Assembly (NCBI GenBank): GCA_014523665.1
Contig: JAATVR010000336.1
Span: 1 to 9,107 of the forward strand
Reading direction: 5' to 3'
Origin: Nitrososphaerales archaeon TH526
GTDB taxonomy: Archaea > Thermoproteota > Nitrososphaeria > Nitrososphaerales > Nitrososphaeraceae
DNA: 9,107 nt
This document shows, piece by piece, positions 1 through 6,734 of the stretch (within the stretch, counting starts at the first letter, position 1; every line of letters starts with the position of its first letter). The position numbers and the translations under genes are program-made. A model generated the notes under the pieces. The model was not told the DNA's origin and did not search any database. It was given only the letters and a program-made list of their open reading frames with translations.

Positions 1-421
1 AAAATCCAGTGTAAAATATTATTTATCTATCACAAGTTTCATGAGACGTAGAGTACAAATGGATTCGTACTACTGATGTAACTGAGACAAGTGAATTAGG
101 AATTTCTTTGTAGTAGAGTGATCTATAAAACATATGGCCGATTTCCTGATACGAGTATCTTAACAGTAAAGAAATATATGCTATCAAAATAAGATTTTGC
201 TTGTTTAATAGCAGGTGAATTCTATTATTTTGATCGAAAACTGTAGCTTTTTAAATGCTTTAGAATGCATGATTCAAATAGATCTAATATCAGCAATATT
301 CTCTCTAGAACTATAAATCCCGTTCTGTGAGCAGGTAGTCGGATAATTCTATGAAGATCCCCGTTTGATATTTCTAGTAAGTCTTCGAAAGTCTTATTAG
401 GTTGTGCCGAGATGCAATATC

Positions 422-541
422 ATGCGCAAGTTATTCGCCATACTTAATGCACTTATACAGAGGACTGCATCAATCGAGCGTGTTGAAACACAATTCGTTT
501 TAAAGGCCCCCGGAGATGTCACAGAAGTAGCTCATAACTAG
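422..541 (+). CDS. Candidate 39-residue small protein, unrecognised
   Basis: This ORF starts with ATG and ends with TAG. It begins MRKLFAILNALIQRT and ends VTEVAHN. A TATA-like CTTATTAG at 393-400 lies about 26 bp upstream, the spacing expected for a leaderless archaeal transcript. The first half is hydrophobic and amphipathic, the second half polar. The RKLFxILNAL stretch faintly recalls the C-terminus of IS110-type transposases, but nothing upstream supports a transposase. An antisense frame is also open here, so the coding strand is uncertain. It may be a small gene, a remnant or chance. Confidence 0.2.
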   Translation: MRKLFAILNALIQRTASIERVETQFVLKAPGDVTEVAHN

Positions 542-584
542 CGTTACCTAATTATTAAATTCGTCTGCTCGATTTTTTATTTCC

Positions 585-606
585 CATCTAATTTAAGACT
601 TAGATG
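585..606. other. Perfect 7-bp inverted repeat (stem-loop) 3' of ycaO
   Basis: CATCTAA at 585-591 pairs with TTAGATG at 600-606 around an 8-base loop. The hairpin lies 9 bp beyond the ycaO stop codon. A T-run (573-578) lies on the plus strand to its left, the wrong strand for a hairpin-plus-U-tract terminator of the minus-strand gene. It may be a 3' end structure or coincidence. Confidence 0.3.
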
Positions 607-614
607 AATTTCAA

Positions 615-2033
615 TCAAAATCCCATCACGTTCTTGAAGTTATCCTTTGCCCTTCTACCTATTAGAGCCCCTTCATTCATAAATAATTTAGCCACCTCAT
701 ATGTTTCAAGCCCAGGTACTATCGCTCTTACTACTGGAATACCGATTGCAGAGTTAGTAAGATCTACGATTATTGCTCTTCTTAGCCCTGCCTTTTTAAG
801 TGATTTTAGAATGAAGCGGACATCGTCCAAAATATCAATACTACAGTAGGAATTCACTTTTGAAAACTCTATAATACCCCCATTTGCACCCTTGCCAGTG
901 AATCTACTTGAATTAGCTATGAATTGCCATTTTCTGTTTTGAATTTGGTCGGCCATAGTATATTTTATTTTTTTCAGGTCGTCTCTTGAACCCTGTATGT
1001 TAACTGCCCTTGTTTGAGACAGCTCAGTTATGGCTCGCACTAGCGCGATTTTAGCGTCCGGGTGAGCACCATAGCCTTTGGCAAAGAATCCGTATTCATC
1101 AGTTATCCATTCAGCGCTACTAGCTACAATTGTAGTTATACCAATCTCTTTTTGAGTAATATCTTTAATGAGGAGAGGAATACCGCAACGCCTGAATCTT
1201 TCCGATAAGCGATTAATAGGTTTAATCTCTTGTATTCCAGATAAATCTATTTCTGGAAAGAAAGTCGTGTCATCCACGAATCGTTGAATTCGTGTAATAT
1301 CGAGGTCTCTGAACGATTTGTTAATTCCTGCAAGAATCGCGTAAGGGATATGAGACGAGCACAGATCGGCGATACTTACAGCGTCTCTTTCAATTACCTC
1401 GCATAAGGCATGACATATACATTCTTCCAATTCGTTTCCAGATGCGAGACCATTAGTGTGGGAGTAGAGGAAAGGTGAATTGGCTGGGGGTTTTGCAGTA
1501 TATCTGGAGAATACCAACTGCGCCGGGACTAGGACTTCCTCATTGTTCAGTAGATCAAAGCCTAATACATAATCTAAGATCGTTTTGTCATCAAATGTGC
1601 CTTGTCTAACAGATTCAATAACCTCTTCCGAATGCAACACTTTCTTATATGACTTCGACAATTCAAAATGGCTTCCCTGGATCATACTTCCAGCGTAATT
1701 TCTAGAAAGCGAAGAATATCTCTCTATAGCTTCCATCAATGCGCCTGCCTTAGCATAGGATCTTGTTGTGCCCTTTCCGCTGTAAACCCAAATTGAATCA
1801 TCCGTCCCGGGAAGGGTCGTGGTATAATTGGGGATATACAACTTGTCCAGATATGTAATGTCTGAAATCCTAGTCACACCGATCTTGTGAGTCGCAGGCA
1901 AGATCTCCGAAATAGTATCCTCGGCAGACTTAGTTCTATGAGAAGTAATGTAACCATTTTCGAAGTATTTCCTTTTGCTACTGAGCTTAGGTGCCGTAAT
2001 GAGCTTCAATGATATCAAAGTCAAAATGAACAA
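615..2033 (-). CDS. YcaO-domain ATP-dependent cyclodehydratase/thioamidation-type protein
   Basis: YcaO proteins use ATP to activate a backbone amide of a peptide or protein, giving an azoline or, with a sulfur donor, a thioamide. The 472-residue product spans the full domain. The archaeal N-terminal block (HRTKSAEDT, 32-40, then GVTRISDITYLD, 52-63) precedes SGKG at 85-88, MEAIERYS at 100-107, the NGLASGN..EE block at 194-204, EVIERDA at 212-218, and GYGAHPDAKIAL with TELSQTR at 320-342. These match the nucleotide- and metal-binding segments of the family, including its conserved Glu residues. The C-terminus (IPVVRAIVPGLE, 432-443) resembles archaeal YcaO proteins annotated for McrA-glycine thioamidation, and lacks the proline-rich end of azoline-forming enzymes. 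The start is uncertain: TTG at 2033 gives a hydrophobic leader, and TTG at 2009 starts MKLITAPK with an AT-rich box about 27-34 bp upstream. No TfuA gene or precursor peptide is visible. The family call is firm; the substrate is unknown. Confidence 0.9.
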   Translation of the reverse strand: MFILTLISLKLITAPKLSSKRKYFENGYITSHRTKSAEDTISEILPATHKIGVTRISDITYLDKLYIPNYTTTLPGTDDSIWVYSGKGTTRSYAKAGALMEAIERYSSLSRNYAGSMIQGSHFELSKSYKKVLHSEEVIESVRQGTFDDKTILDYVLGFDLLNNEEVLVPAQLVFSRYTAKPPANSPFLYSHTNGLASGNELEECICHALCEVIERDAVSIADLCSSHIPYAILAGINKSFRDLDITRIQRFVDDTTFFPEIDLSGIQEIKPINRLSERFRRCGIPLLIKDITQKEIGITTIVASSAEWITDEYGFFAKGYGAHPDAKIALVRAITELSQTRAVNIQGSRDDLKKIKYTMADQIQNRKWQFIANSSRFTGKGANGGIIEFSKVNSYCSIDILDDVRFILKSLKKAGLRRAIIVDLTNSAIGIPVVRAIVPGLETYEVAKLFMNEGALIGRRAKDNFKNVMGF

Positions 2034-2074
2034 TGAAGTTTAATCAATATTGCTAGACTTGTCTCTGTTTCATT

Positions 2075-2785
2075 GTGTCAACGACATCAGGACTCCCAAG
2101 GCCACTTTCCCTGTCTGACGAAACGAGAAAATCTATAAGTGTAGCATTTCATAAAGTAAAGGTAATTAGCTTGGAAAATTCTAAGCCTGCCTCCATACTT
2201 TCTGTTGGCTCAAAGCCTTTTGGACGAAACTACGGTGAATGGGCTGCTGAATGGTGGAAGTGGATACTTTCTATACCGAAGGAACATAATCCGCTATATG
2301 ATCTGAAAGGCTCAGATGCTCATATCTATCAAAAACATGATTCAGTATTTTTTCTATGTCAAACCTACGAGAGTCAAGAAGTTGTACCCACTCGAGCAGT
2401 GACAGTGCCCGCCAGTTGCATCTTATTTCTTCCGATCATTAATTGGATTTCTATTCTCCATCTAGATGGAGAGACAGATCAGGAGTTAATAGATATTGCA
2501 AATGAAAGGATGGATTTGGTAAGGAACCTCGAGATCTCCATTAACGGTATGAGGTTCAACCAGGGCTTGGAACAGTACAGGATACTATCTCCTTTTTTTT
2601 ACGTTGAACTTCCTGAGAACAATATTCTATCCCTGCCAGCAGGAACTAGAAGAGCGGTTACTGTGGGTTACTGGGTGTTTTTAAATCCTAATTGTAATCA
2701 ACTCTACATAACTTCAGAAGGATCCTGTTCTTCAGGCCGCACCAATATTCGGGTAGGATACACTATTTCCGTTGCTGGGTTGTAA
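2075..2785 (+). CDS. Paralog 1 of an uncharacterised Trp-rich YGEWxxxWWxW family
   Basis: Function unknown. After a polar N-terminal segment of about 43 residues comes the core PFGRNYGEWAAEWWKWILSIP (48-68). A middle block follows (VTVPASCILFLPIIN, 109-123) and a C-terminal block SPFF...RRAVTVGYWVFL (172-203) that ends in a beta-type GYTISV. The same order of blocks occurs in the two genes downstream, so the three are paralogs. It also resembles uncharacterised bacterial exported proteins with a WWxWALSIP core, a recollection that needs a search. There is no signal peptide or membrane segment. The start is taken as GTG because a TAG lies 21 bp upstream in frame and no ATG occurs before the core. 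It is divergent from ycaO with a 41-bp gap and is followed on the same strand by paralog 2. Four cysteines (95, 115, 207, 218) do not align with those of paralog 3. Confidence 0.75.
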   Translation: MSTTSGLPRPLSLSDETRKSISVAFHKVKVISLENSKPASILSVGSKPFGRNYGEWAAEWWKWILSIPKEHNPLYDLKGSDAHIYQKHDSVFFLCQTYESQEVVPTRAVTVPASCILFLPIINWISILHLDGETDQELIDIANERMDLVRNLEISINGMRFNQGLEQYRILSPFFYVELPENNILSLPAGTRRAVTVGYWVFLNPNCNQLYITSEGSCSSGRTNIRVGYTISVAGL

Positions 2786-2786
2786 T

Positions 2787-2966
2787 TTGCACGTCAAATA
2801 CAATTCAAGTATAACTTTCGTGGGGCCTATAATTATTTCAGAAAAGCTTAGTTGGCCTATCCAAGAGGGAGCGACGCAAACGAAACTTCTGCACGTATTG
2901 ACTAGTAAATCGTTGAATAATAACGAGAGTTCATTACAGAGCACAAAAGAGGATATGAAAGATTGA
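2787..2966 (+). CDS. Possible small ORF coupled between paralogs 1 and 2
   Basis: A frame open from at least 2772 fills the gap between the first two paralogs. It has no early ATG. TTG at 2772 overlaps paralog 1, TTG at 2787 just follows its stop, and GTG at 2820 is a third option. The TGA at 2964-2966 overlaps the TTG of paralog 2 as TTGA, an arrangement typical of translational coupling. The product would be about 50-65 residues, with a mixed hydrophobic N-terminal half and a polar Ser/Asn/Lys-rich end (NNNESSLQSTKED). I recognise no family. It could be chance openness in a spacer. Confidence 0.25.
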   Translation: MHVKYNSSITFVGPIIISEKLSWPIQEGATQTKLLHVLTSKSLNNNESSLQSTKEDMKD

Positions 2967-3724
2967 AAAAATTCAAAACTAATGTAAGCCAACTAAATCG
3001 ATCTTTTGTATTGGATCCAAGCGAAAATTACAGGGGACTACCGTACGGCGAAATTATAGCTCGATGGAATAGGTGGCTGATGGGCCCTGACCCTGACCAT
3101 GATAATGGAGAGGAGTTTTTATTTTTGCGAGGGAATATAGGACATTCCGAGAATCGGCGGTCGATATATCGTCCTCCCGTGATGACAATATCTGAAGGTA
3201 TTGCTATAACTGTCCCCATCGTCACCACGCTGTACTGTATTGGAGACTATTATGAAGGTGCTCTCATAAGAAATGAGCATGAATTAATACGTGCCATAAA
3301 CATGCATGTTACTGCAGCTGGCCCGTTTTGGGCGACGATCCAGAACCTCGACGGTACAAATCAGCAAACAATGAAAATTGTGCAGAATTTAGAAGACTAC
3401 AGATTCCAGTCCCCTTTTTTTGATCTTGATATCTCTTCGTCTAATCCCTTTTTAGATTGTATGGACGTTCCAGTTTCACCAGGAAGGCGACAAGCCCTGG
3501 CAGGAGGATATTTTCTATTGGTAATAGATCTCCCTGCTTCTCTGTACAGGATTAAGTTTGGAGGAAAAGGGTATAATAATTTTCATACGTCGTCCGTTTA
3601 CGACATTAGGATACTTCATGACGGATTAGACACAGTTAACGACATTTCAGAAATAGCCGCTAACTTAGGAAGCATATCTACGCCACAGCGTTATCCCAAA
3701 AAGAGTCGAAAAGATACGTCTTAG
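2963..3724 (+). CDS. Paralog 2 of the Trp-rich family, divergent, with an extended C-terminus
   Basis: Function unknown. The core is GLPYGEIIARWNRWLMGPDP (25-44), which keeps the YGE and two of the tryptophans but not the WW pair. The middle block is GIAITVPIVTTLYC (79-92), and the C-terminal block runs from YRFQSPFFDLD (146-156) to GRRQALAGGYFLLV (174-187). After the last shared beta segment (YDIRI) there is a tail of about 36 residues, ending in the basic PKKSRKDTS, absent from the other two. It has no signal peptide. The start must be TTG at 2963 or an unusual ATT at 2933, because TAA lies at 2921 in frame and no ATG is available. It is probably cotranscribed with paralog 1, and it ends 33 bp from the convergent paralog 3. 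It is the most diverged of the three around the core. Confidence 0.72.
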   Translation: MKKFKTNVSQLNRSFVLDPSENYRGLPYGEIIARWNRWLMGPDPDHDNGEEFLFLRGNIGHSENRRSIYRPPVMTISEGIAITVPIVTTLYCIGDYYEGALIRNEHELIRAINMHVTAAGPFWATIQNLDGTNQQTMKIVQNLEDYRFQSPFFDLDISSSNPFLDCMDVPVSPGRRQALAGGYFLLVIDLPASLYRIKFGGKGYNNFHTSSVYDIRILHDGLDTVNDISEIAANLGSISTPQRYPKKSRKDTS

Positions 3725-3757
3725 CTCTCGTCGGAAAAAGTAGTCACCGCTTACATC

Positions 3758-4555
3758 TCAATTAACACTAATGCTGTAAACTCCCTCCCTGGCGTGTTTG
3801 CGTCCTTGGATCGTATCTTCAACGCTGAATTCTATCAGGTGTTGGCCAGAAGAAAGGGGCGGCAAAAGCAAAAAATAACCATCAGCAATAGCTCTTGATG
3901 TTCCTCCCTTGACACCAGAAAATATGTCAGTGACCGGGTCACTTGGAGAAGTAATATTAAAAAATGAGGTTGTCGACCTCGAATTTTTAACGGCGTCTGT
4001 AACATCCTTTCCATCAACTCGAACAAAGAATAGCTCTGTGTTATCCTGTGGCGGAATCGCGCATTTCTTCAATGACGAGTCCACATCCGGATTAGGGCTT
4101 AATTTGTCGCTGACTGATGCGAATTCAGGAAGATTTAACCAGCAAGCACCAGTCGAAATTGGCAAGAGTACTGCTTTACCTTGAGGCACATCACATGAGA
4201 ACTCAACTTTATTATATGAAGCATCACCTTTTGTTATAGCATCAGGAAGGTACCAAACTGGACCCCCCTGATTTACGGGGCATTTTTGAGGATCATAATC
4301 TACTCCAGGGTGTTGGCTATTTGGGATCCCGAGCCAATAACTCCAGAACTTACCGAGCCATTCTTGATATGGTATGCCATAAGGTGAACTTCCTATCTGA
4401 AAGGGCTGGGTCACGTTATCTGTGGCTTCTACAAGTGACATATAAGGAATTAACAGCATCGCAGAAATAACTAACAATCCGGAGACGAATAGTTTAGGAT
4501 CCAATATTAAATTGGGTATCAAGAGCTGACCTATAACATTTTCTCTATTTGCCAA
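3758..4555 (-). CDS. Paralog 3 of the Trp-rich family, predicted exported
   Basis: Function unknown. This copy alone has a hydrophobic export signal or anchor (LFVSGLLVISAMLLIPYMSL, 22-41), with possible cleavage after VEA at 44. The core SSPYGIPYQEWLGKFWSYWL (56-75) is followed by GIP, then QGGPVWYLP (96-104), VPQGKAVLLPIS (123-134) and the C-terminal block SFFN...SRAIADGYFLLLPPL (197-234), ending VYSISVN. The GPVW and VPxGKA blocks are close to those I recall from exported bacterial relatives, so this looks like the least altered copy. Cysteines at 92, 121, 138 and 165 could form two disulfides outside the cell. The start is TTG at 4555; the first in-frame ATG lies inside the hydrophobic segment and would cut the signal. 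A weak TAAAAT-like box lies about 30 bp upstream. It is convergent with paralog 2 and divergent from the membrane protein. Confidence 0.78.
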   Translation of the reverse strand: MANRENVIGQLLIPNLILDPKLFVSGLLVISAMLLIPYMSLVEATDNVTQPFQIGSSPYGIPYQEWLGKFWSYWLGIPNSQHPGVDYDPQKCPVNQGGPVWYLPDAITKGDASYNKVEFSCDVPQGKAVLLPISTGACWLNLPEFASVSDKLSPNPDVDSSLKKCAIPPQDNTELFFVRVDGKDVTDAVKNSRSTTSFFNITSPSDPVTDIFSGVKGGTSRAIADGYFLLLPPLSSGQHLIEFSVEDTIQGRKHAREGVYSISVN

Positions 4556-4696
4556 ACAGTATAACGAATGTTTCTCTTATCATTTTACCATCATTTAATT
4601 CATGTAAGACTTAAAAACGGCAGTCTTATTCAATTCAATAATCGAGTAAGAGACACGGTGTTCATCATTTTATGAATTCATTCTCAAATTCCAAAC

Positions 4697-4726
4697 GATA
4701 TCGATATATCTATCTTTGATGATATC
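4697..4726. promoter_or_regulatory. Cluster of GATATC-like palindromes before the membrane-protein gene
   Basis: GATATC at 4697-4702, GATATATC at 4703-4710 and GATATC at 4721-4726 lie in a run upstream of the TATA-like box of the gene at 4755. The first and last copies are 24 bp apart. Such clustered palindromes could bind a dimeric regulator, but A+T-rich spacers produce them by chance as well. Confidence 0.2.
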
Positions 4727-4733
4727 TTATAAC
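4726..4733 (+). promoter_or_regulatory. TATA-like box of the membrane-protein gene
   Basis: CTTATAAC is centred about 25 bp before the ATG at 4755. That is where an archaeal TATA box sits if transcription starts at or next to the start codon (leaderless mRNA). There is no Shine-Dalgarno match before the ATG. Confidence 0.4.
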
Positions 4734-4754
4734 AACGACTTGATTAGCTAAGGA

Positions 4755-6152
4755 ATGATAACTATCTTCAAGGGTAACAATAATTTTATCAAGTCTAACC
4801 GGATTGAAATTCTCGTCATTTTGGCCTTTGCTGCGTTGGTCGTGCAAGTTCTTGACAAATCGCTAAGTAGTTCTTACGGAGTTATTTCAGATAATTCGGG
4901 AACAGGGCTATTGTACTTTTCAATTTTAGTTATAGCCTCAATCGTTTTGCAAATCTTCTTGATTAAATTAGGAAGAAAAATTACTAATTTTAGAGATTCT
5001 AGGCTCCGATCCAGCCGTATAGTACACCTAGCTACATATGTTTCCGAGGGATTGATCGGCTTACTACTTCTAATTATCATCGGCGAGAGCATCTTCAATT
5101 CGCAGTACTGGATGGGTTTTGTTGAAGGTCTGTTAGGTTTGACTCTATTATTTTCTAGCTTCATTTTAGCACTCCTTTCGTTCAAATTTTTTCAAACGTT
5201 ACAGTTTGGAAAAAATCGCCTCGTCATATCGTACCTGATTTCAACTGCTCTCCTTTCGGCTAACTTCATTGTAGCATATGTCTATATTGAATCATTCATA
5301 TATCTCAAGCCAGAATTTATCACCTCTACGTATAATCCTTGGGCTTCTTTCTCTCCCGTAATAAGCGACGAATTAGAATTTGCGTACCAATTGATAAGCG
5401 TCGTATCCTTTATTGCTTTTTGGATCGCCAGCCTCTTTTTGACAAGGCAATATGCGTTTCAATCTAGAAACTTCAGGTATTGGCTGTTAGTTAGCATTCC
5501 CTTTGTGTACTTCTCCAGCCAGTTCTTTGTGGCATACATTGAAGACATTAACCCGTTGAGACAATTTCGGATAGATAACGAATCAATTTATTCGTATTTG
5601 TACAATTTGTTCATCAATACAATCAGGATAGCTGGAGGCGTAATGTTTGGTTTAGCATTTTTCGTTATAGCGAGGGCAATTAGTTTCCCACATCTTAAGA
5701 ATTCCATTATGACTTCAGGCGTTGGTCTAATAGTATTGGCCGGTGTTAGTTCTGTATCAAGTCTGATAATGACGAATTACCCGTTATGGGGTCTTATATC
5801 TACTTCATTTTCTATTGCAGGTTCGTACTGTCTAATGATAGGCCTAGACTCCGCGGCATATTACATTGCAAGTGATACATCCCTCCGCCGAATTCTTCAA
5901 AAACTACCCAACAAGGGCTTTGAAATCTTTAGGTCTCTTGCGTACTCTGAAATACAGAGTATTCACGAAAACAAATTAGAAAAGCTTTCTTCATACGTCT
6001 ATGAGGAGATGCAAAATAATAGCCTGTTTAAGAATAGCTCTGAACCAGCAGACGTTAAAAATTACATAAAGGAAGTTTTGAAAGAAGTAGATGAATCTAA
6101 GTTAAGAATAAATCCTACTGATGATAAACACGAAAAGGAAAATCAAGAGTAG
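4755..6152 (+). CDS. Ten-helix integral membrane protein with cytosolic tail, function unknown
   Basis: The 465-residue protein has about ten hydrophobic segments: 17-35, 51-72, 93-113, 122-146, 156-180, 208-230, 241-261, 285-309, 317-338 and 343-370. A hydrophilic tail of about 90 residues follows, with a helical, Lys/Glu-rich end (KLEKLSSYVYEEMQ; VLKEVDESK). Basic loops after helices 2 and 4 agree with an even number of helices and both ends inside. The NYPLWGLIST...SYCLMIGLDSAAYYIASDTSLRR region (341-379) resembles a multi-pass family I associate with Nitrososphaeria, which has no established function. No transporter or enzyme signature is visible. The start is a clear ATG with a TATA-like box 25 bp upstream. 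It shares a 199-bp divergent region with paralog 3. No partner gene follows it. Confidence 0.8.
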   Translation: MITIFKGNNNFIKSNRIEILVILAFAALVVQVLDKSLSSSYGVISDNSGTGLLYFSILVIASIVLQIFLIKLGRKITNFRDSRLRSSRIVHLATYVSEGLIGLLLLIIIGESIFNSQYWMGFVEGLLGLTLLFSSFILALLSFKFFQTLQFGKNRLVISYLISTALLSANFIVAYVYIESFIYLKPEFITSTYNPWASFSPVISDELEFAYQLISVVSFIAFWIASLFLTRQYAFQSRNFRYWLLVSIPFVYFSSQFFVAYIEDINPLRQFRIDNESIYSYLYNLFINTIRIAGGVMFGLAFFVIARAISFPHLKNSIMTSGVGLIVLAGVSSVSSLIMTNYPLWGLISTSFSIAGSYCLMIGLDSAAYYIASDTSLRRILQKLPNKGFEIFRSLAYSEIQSIHENKLEKLSSYVYEEMQNNSLFKNSSEPADVKNYIKEVLKEVDESKLRINPTDDKHEKENQE

Positions 6153-6734
6153 ACATCGCTGTAATTAACTGCGTTTAAATAATTGTTAAATCAAATTGGG
6201 ACAGACTGGCAGACTCAACTGTGATTGTTGTAGGATATTAGCTGTGAAATTTTGTGCTGGGCCAGAATAAATATCAACATGCGGTTTCGGATGGTCAGTA
6301 CTGTGGCTAGATAGCCAACTTGCCTATAAATTGCATCTATCTTCGAATTTTATTATATTGGTTATGTGATACCCATCTTCGTTCAAAGCCATTTTTCTTG
6401 CCGTGTCAATGCCAGAATCAGATTCCAAATACAGTTGAAATCAAATCAATAAATGCCCCAATGCCTTCATGCGAAGATATATTTTCAATAATAAGATCTT
6501 CTTTTCGCTGGTTCGTTCTGCTGATGCTCTAATAACAAGATTTGAGGTTCAACTCATTGACTTGCAATGCTTGCTTTTTATTTCTTAGTTGAAAATTATA
6601 TTTAAAATTAAAGTGGAAAAGATCGGATTCAGATGTTAATGCCTATTGTATTAATCTAAATAGAATAGGAATGTAATCTCGGGACGAATATCATAATTTG
6701 ACAAATTGCCTCTGTTCTTTTTGAAACACGATGA
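6153..6734. other. Intergenic region, no supported gene
   Basis: This spacer lies between the 3' ends of the membrane-protein gene and the M4 peptidase gene, which converge on it. A 70-codon frame at 6320-6532 (plus, TTG start) is Cys- and Phe-rich and shows no family signal. On the minus strand 6418-6528 is also open, with protein-like composition (KEDLIIENISSHEG) but no start codon and a stop just upstream. With both strands open, neither can be preferred; decayed coding sequence is possible. No tRNA or clear terminator was found. Confidence 0.4.

Larger units (their letters stand above)
1..614. other. Left-edge intergenic region without a clear gene
   Basis: No long reading frame is visible on either strand. 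Short open patches occur (about 61-112 plus, 422-541 plus, and an antisense patch over about 410-530), which could be decayed coding sequence, but none can be assigned to a family. The stretch is A+T-rich with many stops in all frames. A stem-loop lies at its right end, just past the ycaO stop codon. I saw no tRNA, direct-repeat array or insertion-sequence ends. Confidence 0.5.

Noticed and set aside
350..541. IS110-type transposase C-terminus
   Set aside because: Only a short RKLFxILNAL resemblance is present; the frame has a stop just upstream and no catalytic motif or element end is visible.
571..606. Hairpin plus T-run as an intrinsic terminator for ycaO
   Set aside because: The T-run is on the plus strand and precedes the hairpin, so it is not a U-tract for the minus-strand transcript.
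604..849. 81-codon plus-strand ORF inside ycaO
   Set aside because: It lies antisense to the conserved C-terminal part of the YcaO gene, whose motifs clearly place the coding frame on the minus strand.
615..2033. Naming the YcaO gene as McrA-glycine thioamidation enzyme
   Set aside because: Sequence resemblance supports the archaeal YcaO subgroup, but nothing in the window indicates a methanogen or methyl-coenzyme M reductase, so the substrate name would be unsupported.
3909..4184. 91-codon plus-strand ORF inside paralog 3
   Set aside because: It is antisense to a well-supported gene with family motifs, and the product shows no domain signal.
6320..6532. 70-codon plus-strand ORF in the spacer before the M4 gene
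   Set aside because: TTG start, odd Cys/Phe-rich composition, no promoter or family signal, and other frames on the opposite strand are equally open. Not reported as a gene.
6535..6575. tRNA-like T-loop sequence GGTTCAACTC
   Set aside because: The flanking bases do not form a T-arm stem (TGAGG against CATTG does not pair), and no D-arm or anticodon arm is present upstream.
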